Assembly (NCBI GenBank): GCA_019779905.1
Contig: JABAKE010000008.1
Location: 122,031-186,030 of the forward strand
Length of the DNA stretch: 64,000 bases
Direction of reading: 5' to 3'
Source: Modestobacter lapidis
Lineage (GTDB): Bacteria; Actinomycetota; Actinomycetes; Mycobacteriales; Geodermatophilaceae
The position numbers and the translations under genes were made by a program. The notes beneath the pieces are model-generated. The model was not told the origin of the DNA. It saw only the letters and a program-made list of their open reading frames with translations, and searched no databases. How positions within the stretch are numbered: the first letter of the stretch is position 1; every line of letters starts with the position of its first letter. Below are positions 26,353 through 37,838 of the stretch, in pieces.

Positions 26353-27518
26353 TCAGCCGACGGCGGCGGCCATCCGCTCCACGATCGTCGTGAGCACCGG
26401 TCGCGGGGTGGCCAGGTTCAGCCGCACGTGACCGGCTCCCGGCGGCCCGCACTCCAGCCCCTCGACCAGCGCGACACCGGCCCGCTCGAGGAAGAACGCG
26501 CCGGGCGGCCCCTCGATCGGGAGCTCGCGGCAGTCCAGCCAGGCCAGGTAGGTGCCCTCCGGCGGGGTGTACCGCACCTGCGGCAGGTGCTCGGCGAGCA
26601 GGTCGGCCAGCAGCCGCCGGTTGCCGTCCAGGTAGTCGAGGACGCCGGCCAGCCACGGGCCGCCCCCGGTGTACGCGGCGGTGTTCGCCAGCACGCCCAG
26701 GGTGGCGGCGCCGTGCGCGGCGACGTGCCCGACCTCGGCCCAGTGCGCGGCGTCCGCCTCGTTGGACACCAGGAACTGGGCGGCCTTGAGCCCCGGCAGG
26801 TTCCATGCCTTGGACGCCGACGTGGCGGTGACCGTGTGCGCCGCGGTGACCGGGGACAGCGACGCGTAGGGCAGGTGCCGCGCCCCGGGGTGCACCAGCG
26901 GCGCGTGGATCTCGTCGCTGAACACCCGGGCGCCGTGCCGGTGCACCACCTCGGCGAGGGCCAGCTGCTCGGTGGCGCTGAACACCCGGCCGGTGGGGTT
27001 GTGCGGCTGGACGTGCACCAGCAGCCGGCCACCGGCGGCGAACGCCCGGTCCAGCCCGTCGAGGTCGTGGACCGGCCGTCCGTCCGGCCCGGGAACCATC
27101 GGCACCTGGATGGTGTCCCGGCCCAGCAGGCCGGGCAGCCAGAGGAACGGCATGTAGGCCGGGGTGGGCAGCACGACCGGCGAGCCGGGCGGGCTGAAGT
27201 GCTCGACGGCGGCCTGCAGCCCGGCGAGGACGTCGGGCAGCGGCGTCACCCACTCGGCCGGCAGGTCCCAGCCGTGGTGCTGCCGCTGCCAGTCCGCGCA
27301 CGCGCGGGCCATGTCGAGGGCGGCCGCGTCGGGCAGGTAACCGAAGGCCGCGGCATCGACCGCGGCGTGCAGGGCCCGGGTGACGGCGGGCGCGGTGCCG
27401 AAGTCCATCTCGGCGACGAAGGCACCGATCGCCGGGCCGTACCGGGTCCACTTCAGGCTGCCCGCCGAGCGCAGCGCGTCCTCGGTGAGCGCGTCGAAGG
27501 CGGTGGGCGGCCCCTCGG

Positions 27519-27522
<4 letters not shown>
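26353..27522 (-). CDS. MalY/PatB-type PLP aminotransferase (C-S lyase-like), apparent CTG start
   Basis: A class I/II pyridoxal-phosphate enzyme of about 389 residues. The PLP lysine is in TATSASKAWNLPGLKAAQFL, HNPTGRVFS and FSDEIHAPLV are standard, and SPPGSPVVLPTPAYMPF is MalY-like. These enzymes act as cystathionine beta-lyases or aminotransferases. The first ATG (27408) would drop a conserved segment, LKWTRYGPAIGAFVAEMDFG. Reading upstream there is no ATG, GTG or TTG before the frame closes, but a CTG at 27522 overlaps the malic enzyme TGA as CTGA, just like the usual ATGA coupling. CTG is therefore the best start; 27408 is the conservative alternative. Confidence 0.82.
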
Positions 27523-28997
<1,475 letters not shown>

Positions 28998-29056
28998 GGC
29001 ACGTGCATCCTGACACTCCTGCCGCTTACTTTCCATTACGCGGGCCGGCTATCCCG

Positions 29057-29074
29057 CTTGGTGGAAACCACAAG
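29057..29074. promoter_or_regulatory. Dyad upstream of the malic enzyme gene
   Basis: CTTGGTGGAAACCACAAG has imperfect 7-8 bp arms, in the 107-base gap before the malic enzyme start. It is a candidate operator. No matching regulator is nearby. Confidence 0.4.
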
Positions 29075-29105
29075 GCCCATCGACCTCACTGGGCACCGCG
29101 TGGGG

Positions 29106-29615
29106 TCAGGGCCGCTGCAACCGCGGCGGCCGCAGCTCCAGCAGGGCGTCCGTGTCGGCCGCGGCCGCCAGCGCGGTCGCCCACGCGGTCAGGCCGCGGG
29201 CATCCACGCCGAGCAGGTCGGCCACCCCGGCCGCCGGACCGAGCGACGCGACCCCGCGGGCCAGCAGCGTCTGCGCGCCGGCGCGATTGCCCCGCGCGGC
29301 GTGGGTCAGCCCGACGGCCAGCTGAGCCAGGCCCCGCCACAGGTCGCGCTGCTCGGCCGGCCCGGTCTTCCAGGCGTCCTCGAGCACCTCGTGGGCGTGG
29401 AAGGGGCGGCCGGCGTCGAGCAGCTCCTGCGCCGCGGCCAGCGTCTCCGCCGGCGTCCGGACGACGCCCTCCGGAGCGCGCTCCTCCCCGGCCGCACCGT
29501 GCGGCAGCGGCCGGCCGAGCGCGTCGCGGGGGCGGGCGCTGCGCGCCCGCCCCTCGGCGTCCCGGTCCCGGTCGGCGTCCCGGTCAGCGGCCCGGGGCCG
29601 GTCCGGCGTGGCCAC
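29106..29615 (-). CDS. DUF309 domain protein
   Basis: A 169-residue protein with a charged, disordered first third (repeats of DRDAD) and a DUF309 helical domain: LLDAGRPFHAHEVLEDAWK followed by DLWRGLAQLAVGLTHAARGN. The HAHEVLE and WRGLAQLAVG segments define the family; its His/Glu residues suggest metal or ligand binding, but no function is established. The GTG at 29615 follows GGAG. It starts 6 bases after the stop of the upstream regulator gene and probably shares its transcript. Confidence 0.85.
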   Translation of the reverse strand: MATPDRPRAADRDADRDRDAEGRARSARPRDALGRPLPHGAAGEERAPEGVVRTPAETLAAAQELLDAGRPFHAHEVLEDAWKTGPAEQRDLWRGLAQLAVGLTHAARGNRAGAQTLLARGVASLGPAAGVADLLGVDARGLTAWATALAAAADTDALLELRPPRLQRP

Positions 29616-29621
29616 CGCCGG

Positions 29622-30584
29622 TCACTCCAGGACGGTGGTGAGCCGCACGTGCACGCCGTCGCCACCGCCGTCGGGGGTGATGTCGACGTGGTCGCACAGC
29701 TGGCGGGCGAGCCACAGGCCCATGCCGCCCAGCGACAGGTCCGAGCCGTGCGCCGGGCCGTAACCGATGAACGGGTCCTCGAAGCCGGCACCGCGGTCGG
29801 TGATGGTGCACACCAGCCGCTCGCCGTTCGCCCACAGCCGCAGGCTGACCGGCGGCCGGCCGTGCCGCAGGGCATTGGTGGTCATCTCGTCCACGGCGAG
29901 CAGGAAGTCCTCGAGCGCGGGCGCGGAGCCGGGCGCCAGCGCCGCGTCGGCGGCCCGCTCGGCGAGCTCTCGGCGGAGCCCCCGCAGGTCGCGCACCGAA
30001 TCGGCCCACAGCAGCGGCTCGGTGTCCTCCAGCGGCTCGTGCGGCACCGGCAGCGACTCGAGGTAGGCCGCCGGGTCGACGTGGGCGGGGTTGGGCTGCT
30101 CCCGCTCGCCGACCACCAGCAGCGGGTGGGTGGCCCGCGCCGTCTCGACCAGCGCCGGGGGCACCCGGCGGGTGTCGGTGATGCAGAGCGTGAGCAGCGG
30201 CTCGTTGTGCACCTCGTGGTCGAGCACCGCCTCGTAGCGCTGCCACTCGCGCCACTCGTCCGGGTTCTCGCCGGGCTGCGGCTCCAGGACGATCCGGACC
30301 GGCCTGCCGTCCGCACCGCGGTGCCGCTCCGCGAGCCGGCGGACGGCGGTCACCGCGGCGGCCGCGCCGCTGCCGAAGACGTCGGACCACTCGGCCCAGA
30401 CCACCGTCGGCGAGTCGGCGAGCGCCGGCCGCAGCAGCTCGGCCATCGGCGCCGTGCACGCGATGACGACCGGCTGCCCGGCCGCCAGACCCTCGGCGAC
30501 GAACGCCACGGCTCCCGCGCCGAGATCGGCGTCCGAGCCCGCGATGAGCGCACGGTGCACGCCGGCCCCCGTTGCCCCGTCCAT
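29622..30584 (-). CDS. RsbA-like anti-sigma regulator (MEDS sensor domain plus HATPase)
   Basis: A 320-residue protein. The N-terminal half ([20 protein letters not shown], then [20 protein letters not shown]) is a MEDS/DcmR-type sensory domain. The C-terminal half is a GHKL ATPase of the RsbW/SpoIIAB class: [33 protein letters not shown] and [13 protein letters not shown]. Such proteins regulate partner-switching stress sigma pathways. The ATG at 30584 starts the conserved domain; an ATG at 30638 would add an unrelated leader. No anti-anti-sigma gene lies nearby. Confidence 0.82.
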   Translation of the reverse strand: MDGATGAGVHRALIAGSDADLGAGAVAFVAEGLAAGQPVVIACTAPMAELLRPALADSPTVVWAEWSDVFGSGAAAAVTAVRRLAERHRGADGRPVRIVLEPQPGENPDEWREWQRYEAVLDHEVHNEPLLTLCITDTRRVPPALVETARATHPLLVVGEREQPNPAHVDPAAYLESLPVPHEPLEDTEPLLWADSVRDLRGLRRELAERAADAALAPGSAPALEDFLLAVDEMTTNALRHGRPPVSLRLWANGERLVCTITDRGAGFEDPFIGYGPAHGSDLSLGGMGLWLARQLCDHVDITPDGGGDGVHVRLTTVLE

Positions 30585-30727
30585 GCGTCGCGAGCTCCCG
30601 TCCGTGCGGTCCTGCTGCTCGAGCTGGCAGCCGTGCACGGCACCCCTACCCGGCCGGACCGGGACCTAGGCCTCCCCGCGCGATCGGGCCCGACCTCGCC
30701 GTCCGGGGCGGGAAATTCCGCCACCGG

Positions 30728-30741
30728 GGTTGCACACAACC
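30728..30741. promoter_or_regulatory. Dyad in the gap before egtA
   Basis: GGTTG-CACA-CAACC, perfect 5-bp arms, in the 264-base space between the divergent RsbA-like gene and egtA. It could be an operator for either. Nothing else stands out there except the GGAGG ribosome site of egtA. Confidence 0.35.
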
Positions 30742-30848
30742 GAGTTCGGGGCAGGATGGCGGTGAGGACGGCAGCTCCCGTGTGACTCGCCGCCCCCGCA
30801 CCGACCCGCGGTCGAATCCTGACCGGTCCGGACCTGGAGGGGGTGGCC

Positions 30849-32120
30849 ATGGCCACGTCAGCACCACATCCCGACGCCGCGCTCCCCGACCTGGACGCCG
30901 CCCGGGCGCAGGTCGCCGCCGGCGCCCTGCGCGCCGGCCCGCTGGGCCAGGTGGGCCTGGAACTGGAGTCGCACCTGGTCGACCTCGGCTCCCCCGCCGA
31001 CCGGGTGCCGTGGGCACGGCTGCGTGCCGCGGTGGCCGGCCTGCCCCTGCTGGCCGGGGGCAGCCGGGTGACCCTCGAGCCCGGCGGGCAGGTGGAGCTG
31101 TCCGGTCCCCCGGCCCGGGACGTCGCGGCCGCGGTCGCGGCGCTGCGGGGCGACACGGCCGCCGTCCGCACGCACCTCGCGGCGGACGGGCTGGCGCTGG
31201 CGACCGTCGGCGCGGACCCCTGCCGGCCGCCCCGGCGGGTGGCTCCCGCCGCGCGCTACCTGGCGATGGAGGAGCACTTCGCCGCCGTCGGCTGCCTGCC
31301 GGCCGGAACGGCGATGATGACCTCGACCGCCTCCCTGCAGGTCAACCTGGAGGCGGGGCCGGCCGCCGGGTGGGACGCGCGGGTGCGGCTGGCCCATGCC
31401 CTCGGTCCGGTGCTGGTCGCCGTCTCCGCGTGTTCCCCGCTGCTGGCCGGCCGGGAGACCGGCTGGCGGTCCAGCCGGCAATCGGTGTGGGGTGCGCTGG
31501 ACCAGTCGCGCTGCGGTCCGCTGCTCGGGCGCGACGCACCCGCGGCGGAGTGGGCGGCGTACGCGCTGGCCGCACCGGTGATGCTGGTCCGGGACAGCTC
31601 CGGCGGCGCCGTTCCGGTGTGCAGCCGGACGTCGTTCGCCGACTGGGTCACCGGGGCACGGCTGGGCGACCGCCGGCCCACCGCCGCCGACCTCGACTAC
31701 CACCTGACCACGCTCTTCCCGCCGGTCCGGCTGCGCGGCTTCCTGGAGATCCGCTACCTCGATGCGGCGCCCGAGCCCTGGTGGCCGGCGCTGGCCGCGG
31801 TGACCGCGACCCTGCTGGACGACCCGGTGGCGGCCGACGTGGCCGCCGCCGCCACCGAGCCCGTCGCCGGCGCCTGGGACCGGGCCGCCCGCGCGGGGCT
31901 GGCCGATCCCGCGCTGCACGCCGCGGCGGTGACCTGCCTGGACGCCGCCCGCCGGCGCGCCCCCGCAGCCCTGGCTCCGGAGGTGGCGGCGCTGGCCGAC
32001 CTGGTCGACCAGCGGTGCTGCCCCGGCGACGCCCTGCTGCACACCGCCCGCACAGCGGGCCCGCGCGCGGCCCTGCACGCCGCCGCACGCCACCACGAGG
32101 AGGAGCCGTGCCCGAGTTGA
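30849..32120 (+). CDS. egtA: Ergothioneine biosynthesis glutamate--cysteine ligase EgtA
   Basis: A 423-residue GCS2-type ligase that makes gamma-glutamylcysteine from ATP, glutamate and cysteine, the sulfur donor for Egt[45 protein letters not shown] and [16 protein letters not shown] match the EgtA family. The ATG at 30849 has GGAGG eight bases upstream. It overlaps egtB by 13 bases, forming the operon egtA-egtB-egtD-egtE. Ergothioneine is a stable antioxidant thiol typical of actinobacteria. Confidence 0.93.
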   Translation: MATSAPHPDAALPDLDAARAQVAAGALRAGPLGQVGLELESHLVDLGSPADRVPWARLRAAVAGLPLLAGGSRVTLEPGGQVELSGPPARDVAAAVAALRGDTAAVRTHLAADGLALATVGADPCRPPRRVAPAARYLAMEEHFAAVGCLPAGTAMMTSTASLQVNLEAGPAAGWDARVRLAHALGPVLVAVSACSPLLAGRETGWRSSRQSVWGALDQSRCGPLLGRDAPAAEWAAYALAAPVMLVRDSSGGAVPVCSRTSFADWVTGARLGDRRPTAADLDYHLTTLFPPVRLRGFLEIRYLDAAPEPWWPALAAVTATLLDDPVAADVAAAATEPVAGAWDRAARAGLADPALHAAAVTCLDAARRRAPAALAPEVAALADLVDQRCCPGDALLHTARTAGPRAALHAAARHHEEEPCPS

Positions 32121-33424
32121 CCGACCTGCTGGCCCGCGAGCTGACCACCGCCCGGGACCGCACGCTGCTGCTCACCGACCACGACGAGCCCGAGCTGCTC
32201 CGCCAGCACTCGCCCCTGATGAGCCCGCTGGTCTGGGACCTGGCGCACATCGGCCAGCAGGAGGACCTCTGGCTGCTGCGGGCCGGGGACACCCGCCGGG
32301 CGGGGGTGCTGCCCCCCGCCGTCGAGTCGCTCTACGACGCCTTCACCCACCCCCGTGCGGTGCGCGCCCGGCTGCCGCTGCTGCCCCCGGTGGAGGCACG
32401 CGCCTATTGCCACGAGGTCCGCGGCCGGGTGCTCGACCGGCTGGGGCGTGCCGGCGCCGACCGCGACCCCTCGAGCGGGCCGGCGTTCGAGGTCGCCATG
32501 GTCGTGAGCCACGAGCAGCAGCACGACGAGACCATGCTGCAGGCGCTGCAGCTGCGCGCCGGCCCCCCGCTGCTCGGCGCGGGAGCGCCGCTCCCGGCCG
32601 GGCGGCCCGGCCTGACCGGCACGACCGTGCTGGTGCCCGGCGGCGCCTTCATCCTCGGTGTCGACGGCGCCGACGAGCCGTTCTCGCTGGACAACGAGCG
32701 CCCCGCCCACCGCGTCGACGTCCCGGCGTTCCGGATCGGCCGGGTGCCGGTCACCAACGCCGAGTACGCCGACTTCGTCGCCGACGGCGGGTACGACCAG
32801 CCCCGCTGGTGGTCGGCGCGGGGCTGGCAGCACCGGTGCGACGCCGCGCTGACCGCGCCCCGGTGCTGGGGCCCCGACGGCACCCGCACCCGGTTCGGGC
32901 TGGTCGAGGACCTGCCGCCGGACGAACCGGTCCAGCACGTCACGTTCTTCGAGGCCGAGGCGTACGCCGCCTGGGCGGGCGGGCGGCTGCCCACCGAGGT
33001 GGAGTGGGAGAAGGCCGCGGCCTGGGACCCGGTCGCCGGACACCGCCGCCGCTTTCCGTGGGGCGCGGCCGACCCGACGGCGGCGGTGGCCAACCTGGGC
33101 GGGTCGGCGCTCCGGCCGGCACCGGCGGGGGCCTATCCCGCCGGCGCCTCGGCCTACGGCGTCGAGCAGCTGATCGGCGACGTCTGGGAGTGGACGTCCT
33201 CGCCGTTCCGGCCCTGGCCCGGGTTCACCCCGATGCGCTACGCCGACTACTCCGCACCCTTCTTCGGCGGCGACTACCGGGTGCTGCGCGGCGGCTCGTG
33301 GGCGGTCGGCGCCTCGATCCTGCGGCCCAGCTTCCGGAACTGGGACCACCCGGTCCGTCGCCAGGTGTTCAGCGGCATCCGGCTGGCCTTCGACGTCGAC
33401 CCCGGTTCGGCGGGAACCCCGTGA
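32108..33424 (+). CDS. egtB: Ergothioneine biosynthesis sulfoxide synthase EgtB
   Basis: A 438-residue non-haem iron enzyme joining gamma-glutamylcysteine and hercynine as a sulfoxide. The N-terminal DinB-like domain carries [17 protein letters not shown] (first His ligand) and [16 protein letters not shown] (HxxxH ligands). The C-terminal formylglycine-generating-enzyme-like domain has [24 protein letters not shown] and [10 protein letters not shown]. The GTG at 32108 follows GGAGGAG inside egtA. The stop overlaps the egtD start as GTGA. Confidence 0.95.
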   Translation: MPELTDLLARELTTARDRTLLLTDHDEPELLRQHSPLMSPLVWDLAHIGQQEDLWLLRAGDTRRAGVLPPAVESLYDAFTHPRAVRARLPLLPPVEARAYCHEVRGRVLDRLGRAGADRDPSSGPAFEVAMVVSHEQQHDETMLQALQLRAGPPLLGAGAPLPAGRPGLTGTTVLVPGGAFILGVDGADEPFSLDNERPAHRVDVPAFRIGRVPVTNAEYADFVADGGYDQPRWWSARGWQHRCDAALTAPRCWGPDGTRTRFGLVEDLPPDEPVQHVTFFEAEAYAAWAGGRLPTEVEWEKAAAWDPVAGHRRRFPWGAADPTAAVANLGGSALRPAPAGAYPAGASAYGVEQLIGDVWEWTSSPFRPWPGFTPMRYADYSAPFFGGDYRVLRGGSWAVGASILRPSFRNWDHPVRRQVFSGIRLAFDVDPGSAGTP

Positions 33425-34419
33425 CCGTCACCCTGACCGACCACCTCGGGCCGGTGGACGTCGCCGCCGCCCTGCGGGCCGACGTGCGTGCCGGCCTCAC
33501 GGCGACGCCGAAGCACCTGCCGCCCCGCTGGCTCTACGACGCGCGGGGCAGCGAGCTGTTCGACGAGATCACCCGGTTGCCGGAGTACTACCCGACCCGC
33601 ACCGAACGGTGGCTGCTGTCCGCGCACGCCACGGACATCGCCGCCGCGTCCGGCGCCGACACCCTGGTGGAGCTGGGCAGCGGAACGTCGGAGAAGACCC
33701 GGCTGCTGCTGTCGGCGCTGGCCGCGGCGGGCACGCTGCGCCGCTACGTGCCGGTCGACGTCGACCCCTCGGTGCTGCGGCTGGCCGGCGCGGCCATCGC
33801 CGGTGAGCACCCGGACCTCGCCGTCGACGCGGTGGTCGCCGACTTCACCGCCCACCTGGGCCTGCTCCCGGCCGGCGGGCGCCGGCTGGTGGCCTTCCTC
33901 GGCTCCACGATCGGCAACCTGGAGCCCGGGCCGCGCGCGGACTTCCTCGGCACCCTGGCCGGCACCCTGGCCCCCGGCGACTCCTTCCTCCTCGGCACCG
34001 ACCTGGTCAAGGACCCCGGCCGGCTGGTGCGCGCCTACGACGACGCGGCCGGGGTGACCGCGGCGTTCGACAAGAACGTGCTCGCCGTGCTCGACCGGGA
34101 GCTGGGGGCCGACTTCGACCCCGCCGCCTTCACCCACGTCGCGGTCTGGGACCCCGCGGCGGAGCGGATCGAGATGCGGCTGCGGTCGGCCCGCGACCAG
34201 GTGGTGCGGGTGGCCGCGCTCGACCTGACGGTGCCCTTCGCCGCCGGCGAGGAGATGCGGACCGAGGTGTCGTCGAAGTTCCGGCGTCCCGGCGTGGCGG
34301 CCGAGCTGGCCGCAGCCGGGCTGCGGATGACCCACTGGTGGACCGACCCGGCCGGCGACTTCGCGCTCTCGCTGTCCACGCCCGACCGACCGGGCCGGTC
34401 GGATCCCGGCCGGCGCTGA
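33421..34419 (+). CDS. egtD: L-histidine N(alpha)-methyltransferase EgtD
   Basis: A 332-residue SAM-dependent enzyme making hercynine (trimethylhistidine), the first committed step to ergothioneine. Family landmarks are [20 protein letters not shown] followed by YPTRTE, the SAM motif [27 protein letters not shown] and [10 protein letters not shown]. The GTG at 33421 overlaps the egtB stop. In mycobacteria egtC lies between egtB and egtD; here the two genes overlap directly, leaving no room for it. Confidence 0.95.
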   Translation: MTVTLTDHLGPVDVAAALRADVRAGLTATPKHLPPRWLYDARGSELFDEITRLPEYYPTRTERWLLSAHATDIAAASGADTLVELGSGTSEKTRLLLSALAAAGTLRRYVPVDVDPSVLRLAGAAIAGEHPDLAVDAVVADFTAHLGLLPAGGRRLVAFLGSTIGNLEPGPRADFLGTLAGTLAPGDSFLLGTDLVKDPGRLVRAYDDAAGVTAAFDKNVLAVLDRELGADFDPAAFTHVAVWDPAAERIEMRLRSARDQVVRVAALDLTVPFAAGEEMRTEVSSKFRRPGVAAELAAAGLRMTHWWTDPAGDFALSLSTPDRPGRSDPGRR

Positions 34420-34421
34420 CC

Positions 34422-34427
34422 TAGCGT
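34422..34427 (+). promoter_or_regulatory. -10 hexamer of a leaderless promoter before egtE
   Basis: TAGCGT fits TANNNT and ends 7 bases before the GTG at 34435 in the only gap of the egt operon. It may give egtE its own leaderless transcript besides read-through from egtABD. Confidence 0.45.
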
Positions 34428-34434
34428 CGGGCGG

Positions 34435-35577
34435 GTGAGCACCCTTCCGCACGACGACCTCGCCACCACCTGGCGCACCGCCCGGCCCCGTCCCGCCGGC
34501 GTCCACCTGGACAGCGCCGCGTGCAGCCGGCAGAGCACCGCCGTGCTGGACGCCGTCGCCCGGCACGCCCGGCACGAGGCGGAGATCGGCGGCAGCGCGG
34601 CCGAAGCCGCGGCCGAGGGGCTGCTGCAGCAGGGCCGCTCGGTGCTGGCCGGGCTGCTGGGCCGGGCCGCCGCCGACGTCGCCTTCACCGAGAGCGCCTC
34701 GGCCTCGCTGCGCACGCTGGTCGGCCGGTGGCGGCTCGCGCCGGGCACCCGGGTGGGGGTGCTGCCGGGCGAGTACTGGCACAACCTGGCCGCGCTGACC
34801 GACGCGGGGCTGGTGCCGGTGGTCCTGCCGGCCGACGGCCCGGGCCGCGCCGACCTGGCCGGCGTGGAACGGATGCTGCGCACCGACCCGCCGGCGCTGC
34901 TGCACGTCACCCTGGTGGCCAGCCACCGCGGCGTCGTCCAGCCCGGCCGCGAGCTCGCCGCGCTGTGCCGGGCCGCCGGCGTGCCGCTGGTCCTGGACGT
35001 CGCGCAGGCGCTCGGCCACGTCGACTGCGACCTGGGCGCCGACGTCGCCTACGGCACCTCGCGCAAGTGGCTGGCCGGCCCGCGGGGCGTGGGCTTCCTG
35101 GTGCTGGCGCCGGCGGTGAGCGCCCGGCTGACCCCGGTGGTCGGCCCGGAGCGGTACGACGACGGCGGCGCGGGCACCGACCATGCCCGCTGGTACGAGT
35201 CGCACGACGCGCACATCGCCGGCCGGGTGGGGCTGGTGCTGGCGGTCGGCGAGCACCTGGCCGCCGGGCCGGACCGGGTGCGGCAGCGGCTGGCGGCGCT
35301 GGGCCGGGCCACCCGGGAGCGGCTGGACGGGCGCGGCGGCTGGTCGGTGGCCGAGCCGGTGGACGAGCCGACGGCGATCACCACGCTGCGCGCCCCGGCC
35401 GGGGTGGACGTGCGGGCGACCGCCGCCCGGCTGCGGGCGGAGCACGGCGTGCTGGTGACGGCGGCCGGCCGGGAGCGCGCGCCGGCGGAGCTGACCGGGC
35501 CGGTGCTGCGCGTGTCGCCGCACCTGGACGCCACCGAGCAGGAGCTCGACGTGCTGGCCGCCGCGCTCGCTTCCTAG
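34435..35577 (+). CDS. egtE: Ergothioneine biosynthesis PLP-dependent C-S lyase EgtE
   Basis: A 380-residue class V aminotransferase-fold enzyme that cleaves hercynylcysteine sulfoxide to ergothioneine. VHLDSAACSRQSTAV at the N-terminus, DVAQALGHVDCDLGADVAYG and the PLP lysine in TSRKWLAGPRGVGFLVL match EgtE. The GTG at 34435 lacks a ribosome site and has a leaderless-type -10 just upstream. It is 15 bases after egtD, completing egtABDE. Confidence 0.93.
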   Translation: MSTLPHDDLATTWRTARPRPAGVHLDSAACSRQSTAVLDAVARHARHEAEIGGSAAEAAAEGLLQQGRSVLAGLLGRAAADVAFTESASASLRTLVGRWRLAPGTRVGVLPGEYWHNLAALTDAGLVPVVLPADGPGRADLAGVERMLRTDPPALLHVTLVASHRGVVQPGRELAALCRAAGVPLVLDVAQALGHVDCDLGADVAYGTSRKWLAGPRGVGFLVLAPAVSARLTPVVGPERYDDGGAGTDHARWYESHDAHIAGRVGLVLAVGEHLAAGPDRVRQRLAALGRATRERLDGRGGWSVAEPVDEPTAITTLRAPAGVDVRATAARLRAEHGVLVTAAGRERAPAELTGPVLRVSPHLDATEQELDVLAAALAS

Positions 35578-35651
35578 GCAGCACTGCATCCAGGGTGGCG
35601 GGGAGCGCGGAAGAGGTGGTGCAAGCCCCCCCTACCGGAAGGACCACCACC

Positions 35652-36473
35652 GTGAGCACTGTTCGTCGCCCCCTGGCCGTCACCGCCGGCGCCGCCGGCA
35701 CCTTCGCGCTCCTGTTCGCCGCCACCCCCGCGATGGCCGACTCGCACACCGCCACCGTCTCGATCCTGCACGGCGTCCCCGGTGTCACCGTGGACGTCTA
35801 CGCCAACGGCGAGGAACTGATCCCCGACTTCGCGCCCGGCACGCTCACCGACCCGCTGTCGCTGCCGGCCGGCGAGTACGACCTGGCCATCTACCCGGCG
35901 GGCGCCGACCCGTCGTCGACCGAGCCCGCGGCCGCAGCCGAGGACGTCGCCGTCCCGGCCGGCGCGAACGCCACGGTGGTCGCGCACCTCACCGCCGACG
36001 GCGCCCCGGTGCTCACGCCCTTCGTCAACGACGTCTCCCCGGTTCCCGCGGGTGAGGCCCGGGTCACCGTGCGGCACACCGCCGCTGCGCCGGCCGTGGA
36101 CGTCCGCGCCGGTGGCACCGTGGTCGTTCCCGGGTTGACCAACCCGAACGAGGCCAGCCTGGTCGTGCCGGCGGGCACCATCACCGCCGACGTCACGCTG
36201 GCCGGCACCGACACCGTGGCGATCGGCCCGGCCGACCTCGCCCTGGCCGAGGGCACGAACACCATCGTCTACGCCTGGGGGAACGGCGACGCCGGCTACC
36301 AGCTCGCCGTCCAGACGGTGAGCGGCATGCACTCCTCGCCGTCCGGCGTCCCCGGCGGTTCGGCCGGCCTGACCGACGACAGCGGCCTGCCGCTGCCGGT
36401 GGTCGCGCTGTCCGCGCTCGGGCTGGGTGCCGCTGCGCTCGGCGCCCGCCGCCTGGCGACCAGCCGGGGCTGA
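35652..36473 (+). CDS. DUF4397 surface protein with C-terminal membrane tail
   Basis: A 273-residue exported protein. It has a Sec signal peptide (residues 1-33, cleavage after AMA), two DUF4397 beta domains starting at ATVSILHGVPGVTVDVYANG and ARVTVRHTAAAPAVDVRAGG, and a C-terminal helix (VVALSALGLGAAALGA) ending in basic residues. The tail is preceded by GLPLP, kept in the paralogue at 58247. A class F sortase follows 25 bases later. The layout suggests a wall- or membrane-anchored protein processed by that sortase (inference). The GTG at 35652 follows AAGGA. Confidence 0.88.
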   Translation: MSTVRRPLAVTAGAAGTFALLFAATPAMADSHTATVSILHGVPGVTVDVYANGEELIPDFAPGTLTDPLSLPAGEYDLAIYPAGADPSSTEPAAAAEDVAVPAGANATVVAHLTADGAPVLTPFVNDVSPVPAGEARVTVRHTAAAPAVDVRAGGTVVVPGLTNPNEASLVVPAGTITADVTLAGTDTVAIGPADLALAEGTNTIVYAWGNGDAGYQLAVQTVSGMHSSPSGVPGGSAGLTDDSGLPLPVVALSALGLGAAALGARRLATSRG

Positions 36474-36498
36474 CCGACCCGGACCCGGGACGACGACC

Positions 36499-37185
36499 GT
36501 GCGCACCCCTGCCGCCGTGCTGGCGCTGGGTCTCACCCTGGCGATCGGGACACCGGCCGCCTGGGCGCTGACCCGGCCCGACCCGGCGGCGGGGGTGCCG
36601 GTCGCCGCGGCGCTGGCCGCGGCGCCCGAGACGGCGCCCGAGGCGGCGCCCGAGCCCGGGCCCGTCACCGGCCCGCTGCCCGACCGGTTGCCGACGGCGA
36701 CCGCCCGGCCGGCCGCACCGGCCCCGGCCGCCACCGTCGTGCCCCCGGTGCGGCTGTCGGTCCCGGCCCTCGGGATCGACGCACCGGTCGACCCGGTCGG
36801 GGTCGAGCCGGAGGGCGAGATGACCCTCCCCGGCGACGTCGACCGGGTGGGCTGGTACCGGTTCGGGCCGGCGCCGGGAGCGGCCGAGGGCACCGCCGTC
36901 GTCGCCGGCCACGTGGACGACGCGGAGCAGGGGCTCGGCGCCCTGGCGCCCCTGCGGGCGGCCGAGCCGGGCGACGAGCTCCTGGTCGAGGCCGCGGACG
37001 GCGCCGTCAGCCGCTGGCAGGTCGTCAGCCGGGAGCTGATCAGGAAACCCGGCGTGCCGCTCGGCGACCTCTTCACCCGGTCCGGACCGGCCCGGCTGGC
37101 CGTCATCACCTGCGGCGGACCGTTCGACGCCGAGCTGCGCAGCTACCGGGACAACGTGGTCGTCGTCGCGGTCCCGGTGCCGTGA
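36499..37185 (+). CDS. Class F sortase
   Basis: A 228-residue transpeptidase with an N-terminal signal anchor, a Pro/Ala-rich linker (residues 30-85) and a sortase domain. The catalytic residues are visible: His in VVAGHVDDAEQGLG, Cys in AVITCGGPFD and Arg in SYRDNVVV. Class F (SrtE-related) enzymes are common in actinobacteria. It follows the DUF4397 gene and precedes a sigma/anti-sigma pair, and a second DUF4397-sortase pair lies at 58247-59773. The GTG at 36499 gives a standard signal anchor. Confidence 0.88.
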   Translation: MRTPAAVLALGLTLAIGTPAAWALTRPDPAAGVPVAAALAAAPETAPEAAPEPGPVTGPLPDRLPTATARPAAPAPAATVVPPVRLSVPALGIDAPVDPVGVEPEGEMTLPGDVDRVGWYRFGPAPGAAEGTAVVAGHVDDAEQGLGALAPLRAAEPGDELLVEAADGAVSRWQVVSRELIRKPGVPLGDLFTRSGPARLAVITCGGPFDAELRSYRDNVVVVAVPVP

Positions 37186-37223
37186 GCGCGGGGGCGGGGC
37201 TGGGCCTGCGATCGGTTGCCCCC

Positions 37224-37229
37224 TACGGT
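37224..37229 (+). promoter_or_regulatory. -10 hexamer of a leaderless promoter
   Basis: TACGGT fits TANNNT and ends 6 bases before the ATG at 37236 of the sigma factor gene. No ribosome site precedes that ATG. Confidence 0.5.
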
Positions 37230-37235
37230 TCGGGG

Positions 37236-37838
37236 ATGGGAACGGAGCCGACACCGCTCCACCGGGCGCCGTCCGACCCCGACGACGCGGAGGTCGCCCG
37301 GCGGTTCAGCGCCGGCGACGAGCAGGCCCTGGCCTGGGCCTACGAGCGGTGGGCCGGCCAGGTGCACGGCATGGCGGTGCGCGCCTTCGGGCCCGGACCG
37401 GACGCCGAGGACGTCACCCAGCAGACGTTCATCGCGGCCTGGACGGGCCGGGCGGGCTACGCCGCCGGGCAGGGTCCGCTGCCGGGCTGGCTGGTCGGCA
37501 TCTGCCGGCACAAGATCGCCGACACCTGGGCCCGCCGGGACCGGCAGCGCCGCTCGGCCGACGCCGCGGCCGACGACGCCCGGTCCCGCCCGCCCGGCTC
37601 CGGCAGCGTCGAGGTCGACAGCGTCGTCGCCGACCGGGTGCTGCTGCTGGGCGAGCTGAACCGCCTGGGACAGCCGCAACGAAGCATCATCGAGCTGGCC
37701 TTCTTCGACGACCTCACCCACGCCCAGATCTCGGCCCGCACCGGCATCCCGCTGGGCACGGTCAAGAGCCACATCCGGCGCACACTGGAGCGCCTGCGCA
37801 ACCGATTGGAGGCCGACGGTGCCGCACTGCAGCCCTGA
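37236..37838 (+). CDS. ECF sigma factor (SigK-like)
   Basis: A 200-residue sigma-70 family protein with region 2 (WAGQVHGMAVRAFGPGPDAE, DVTQQTFIAAW) and region 4 (LTHAQISARTGIPLGTVKSH followed by IRRTLERLR). Region 3 is missing, as in ECF factors. The anti-sigma gene overlaps its end by 20 bases, so release of the sigma factor is controlled by that zinc protein. Regulation of the neighbouring DUF4397 and sortase genes is possible. Confidence 0.9.
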   Translation: MGTEPTPLHRAPSDPDDAEVARRFSAGDEQALAWAYERWAGQVHGMAVRAFGPGPDAEDVTQQTFIAAWTGRAGYAAGQGPLPGWLVGICRHKIADTWARRDRQRRSADAAADDARSRPPGSGSVEVDSVVADRVLLLGELNRLGQPQRSIIELAFFDDLTHAQISARTGIPLGTVKSHIRRTLERLRNRLEADGAALQP

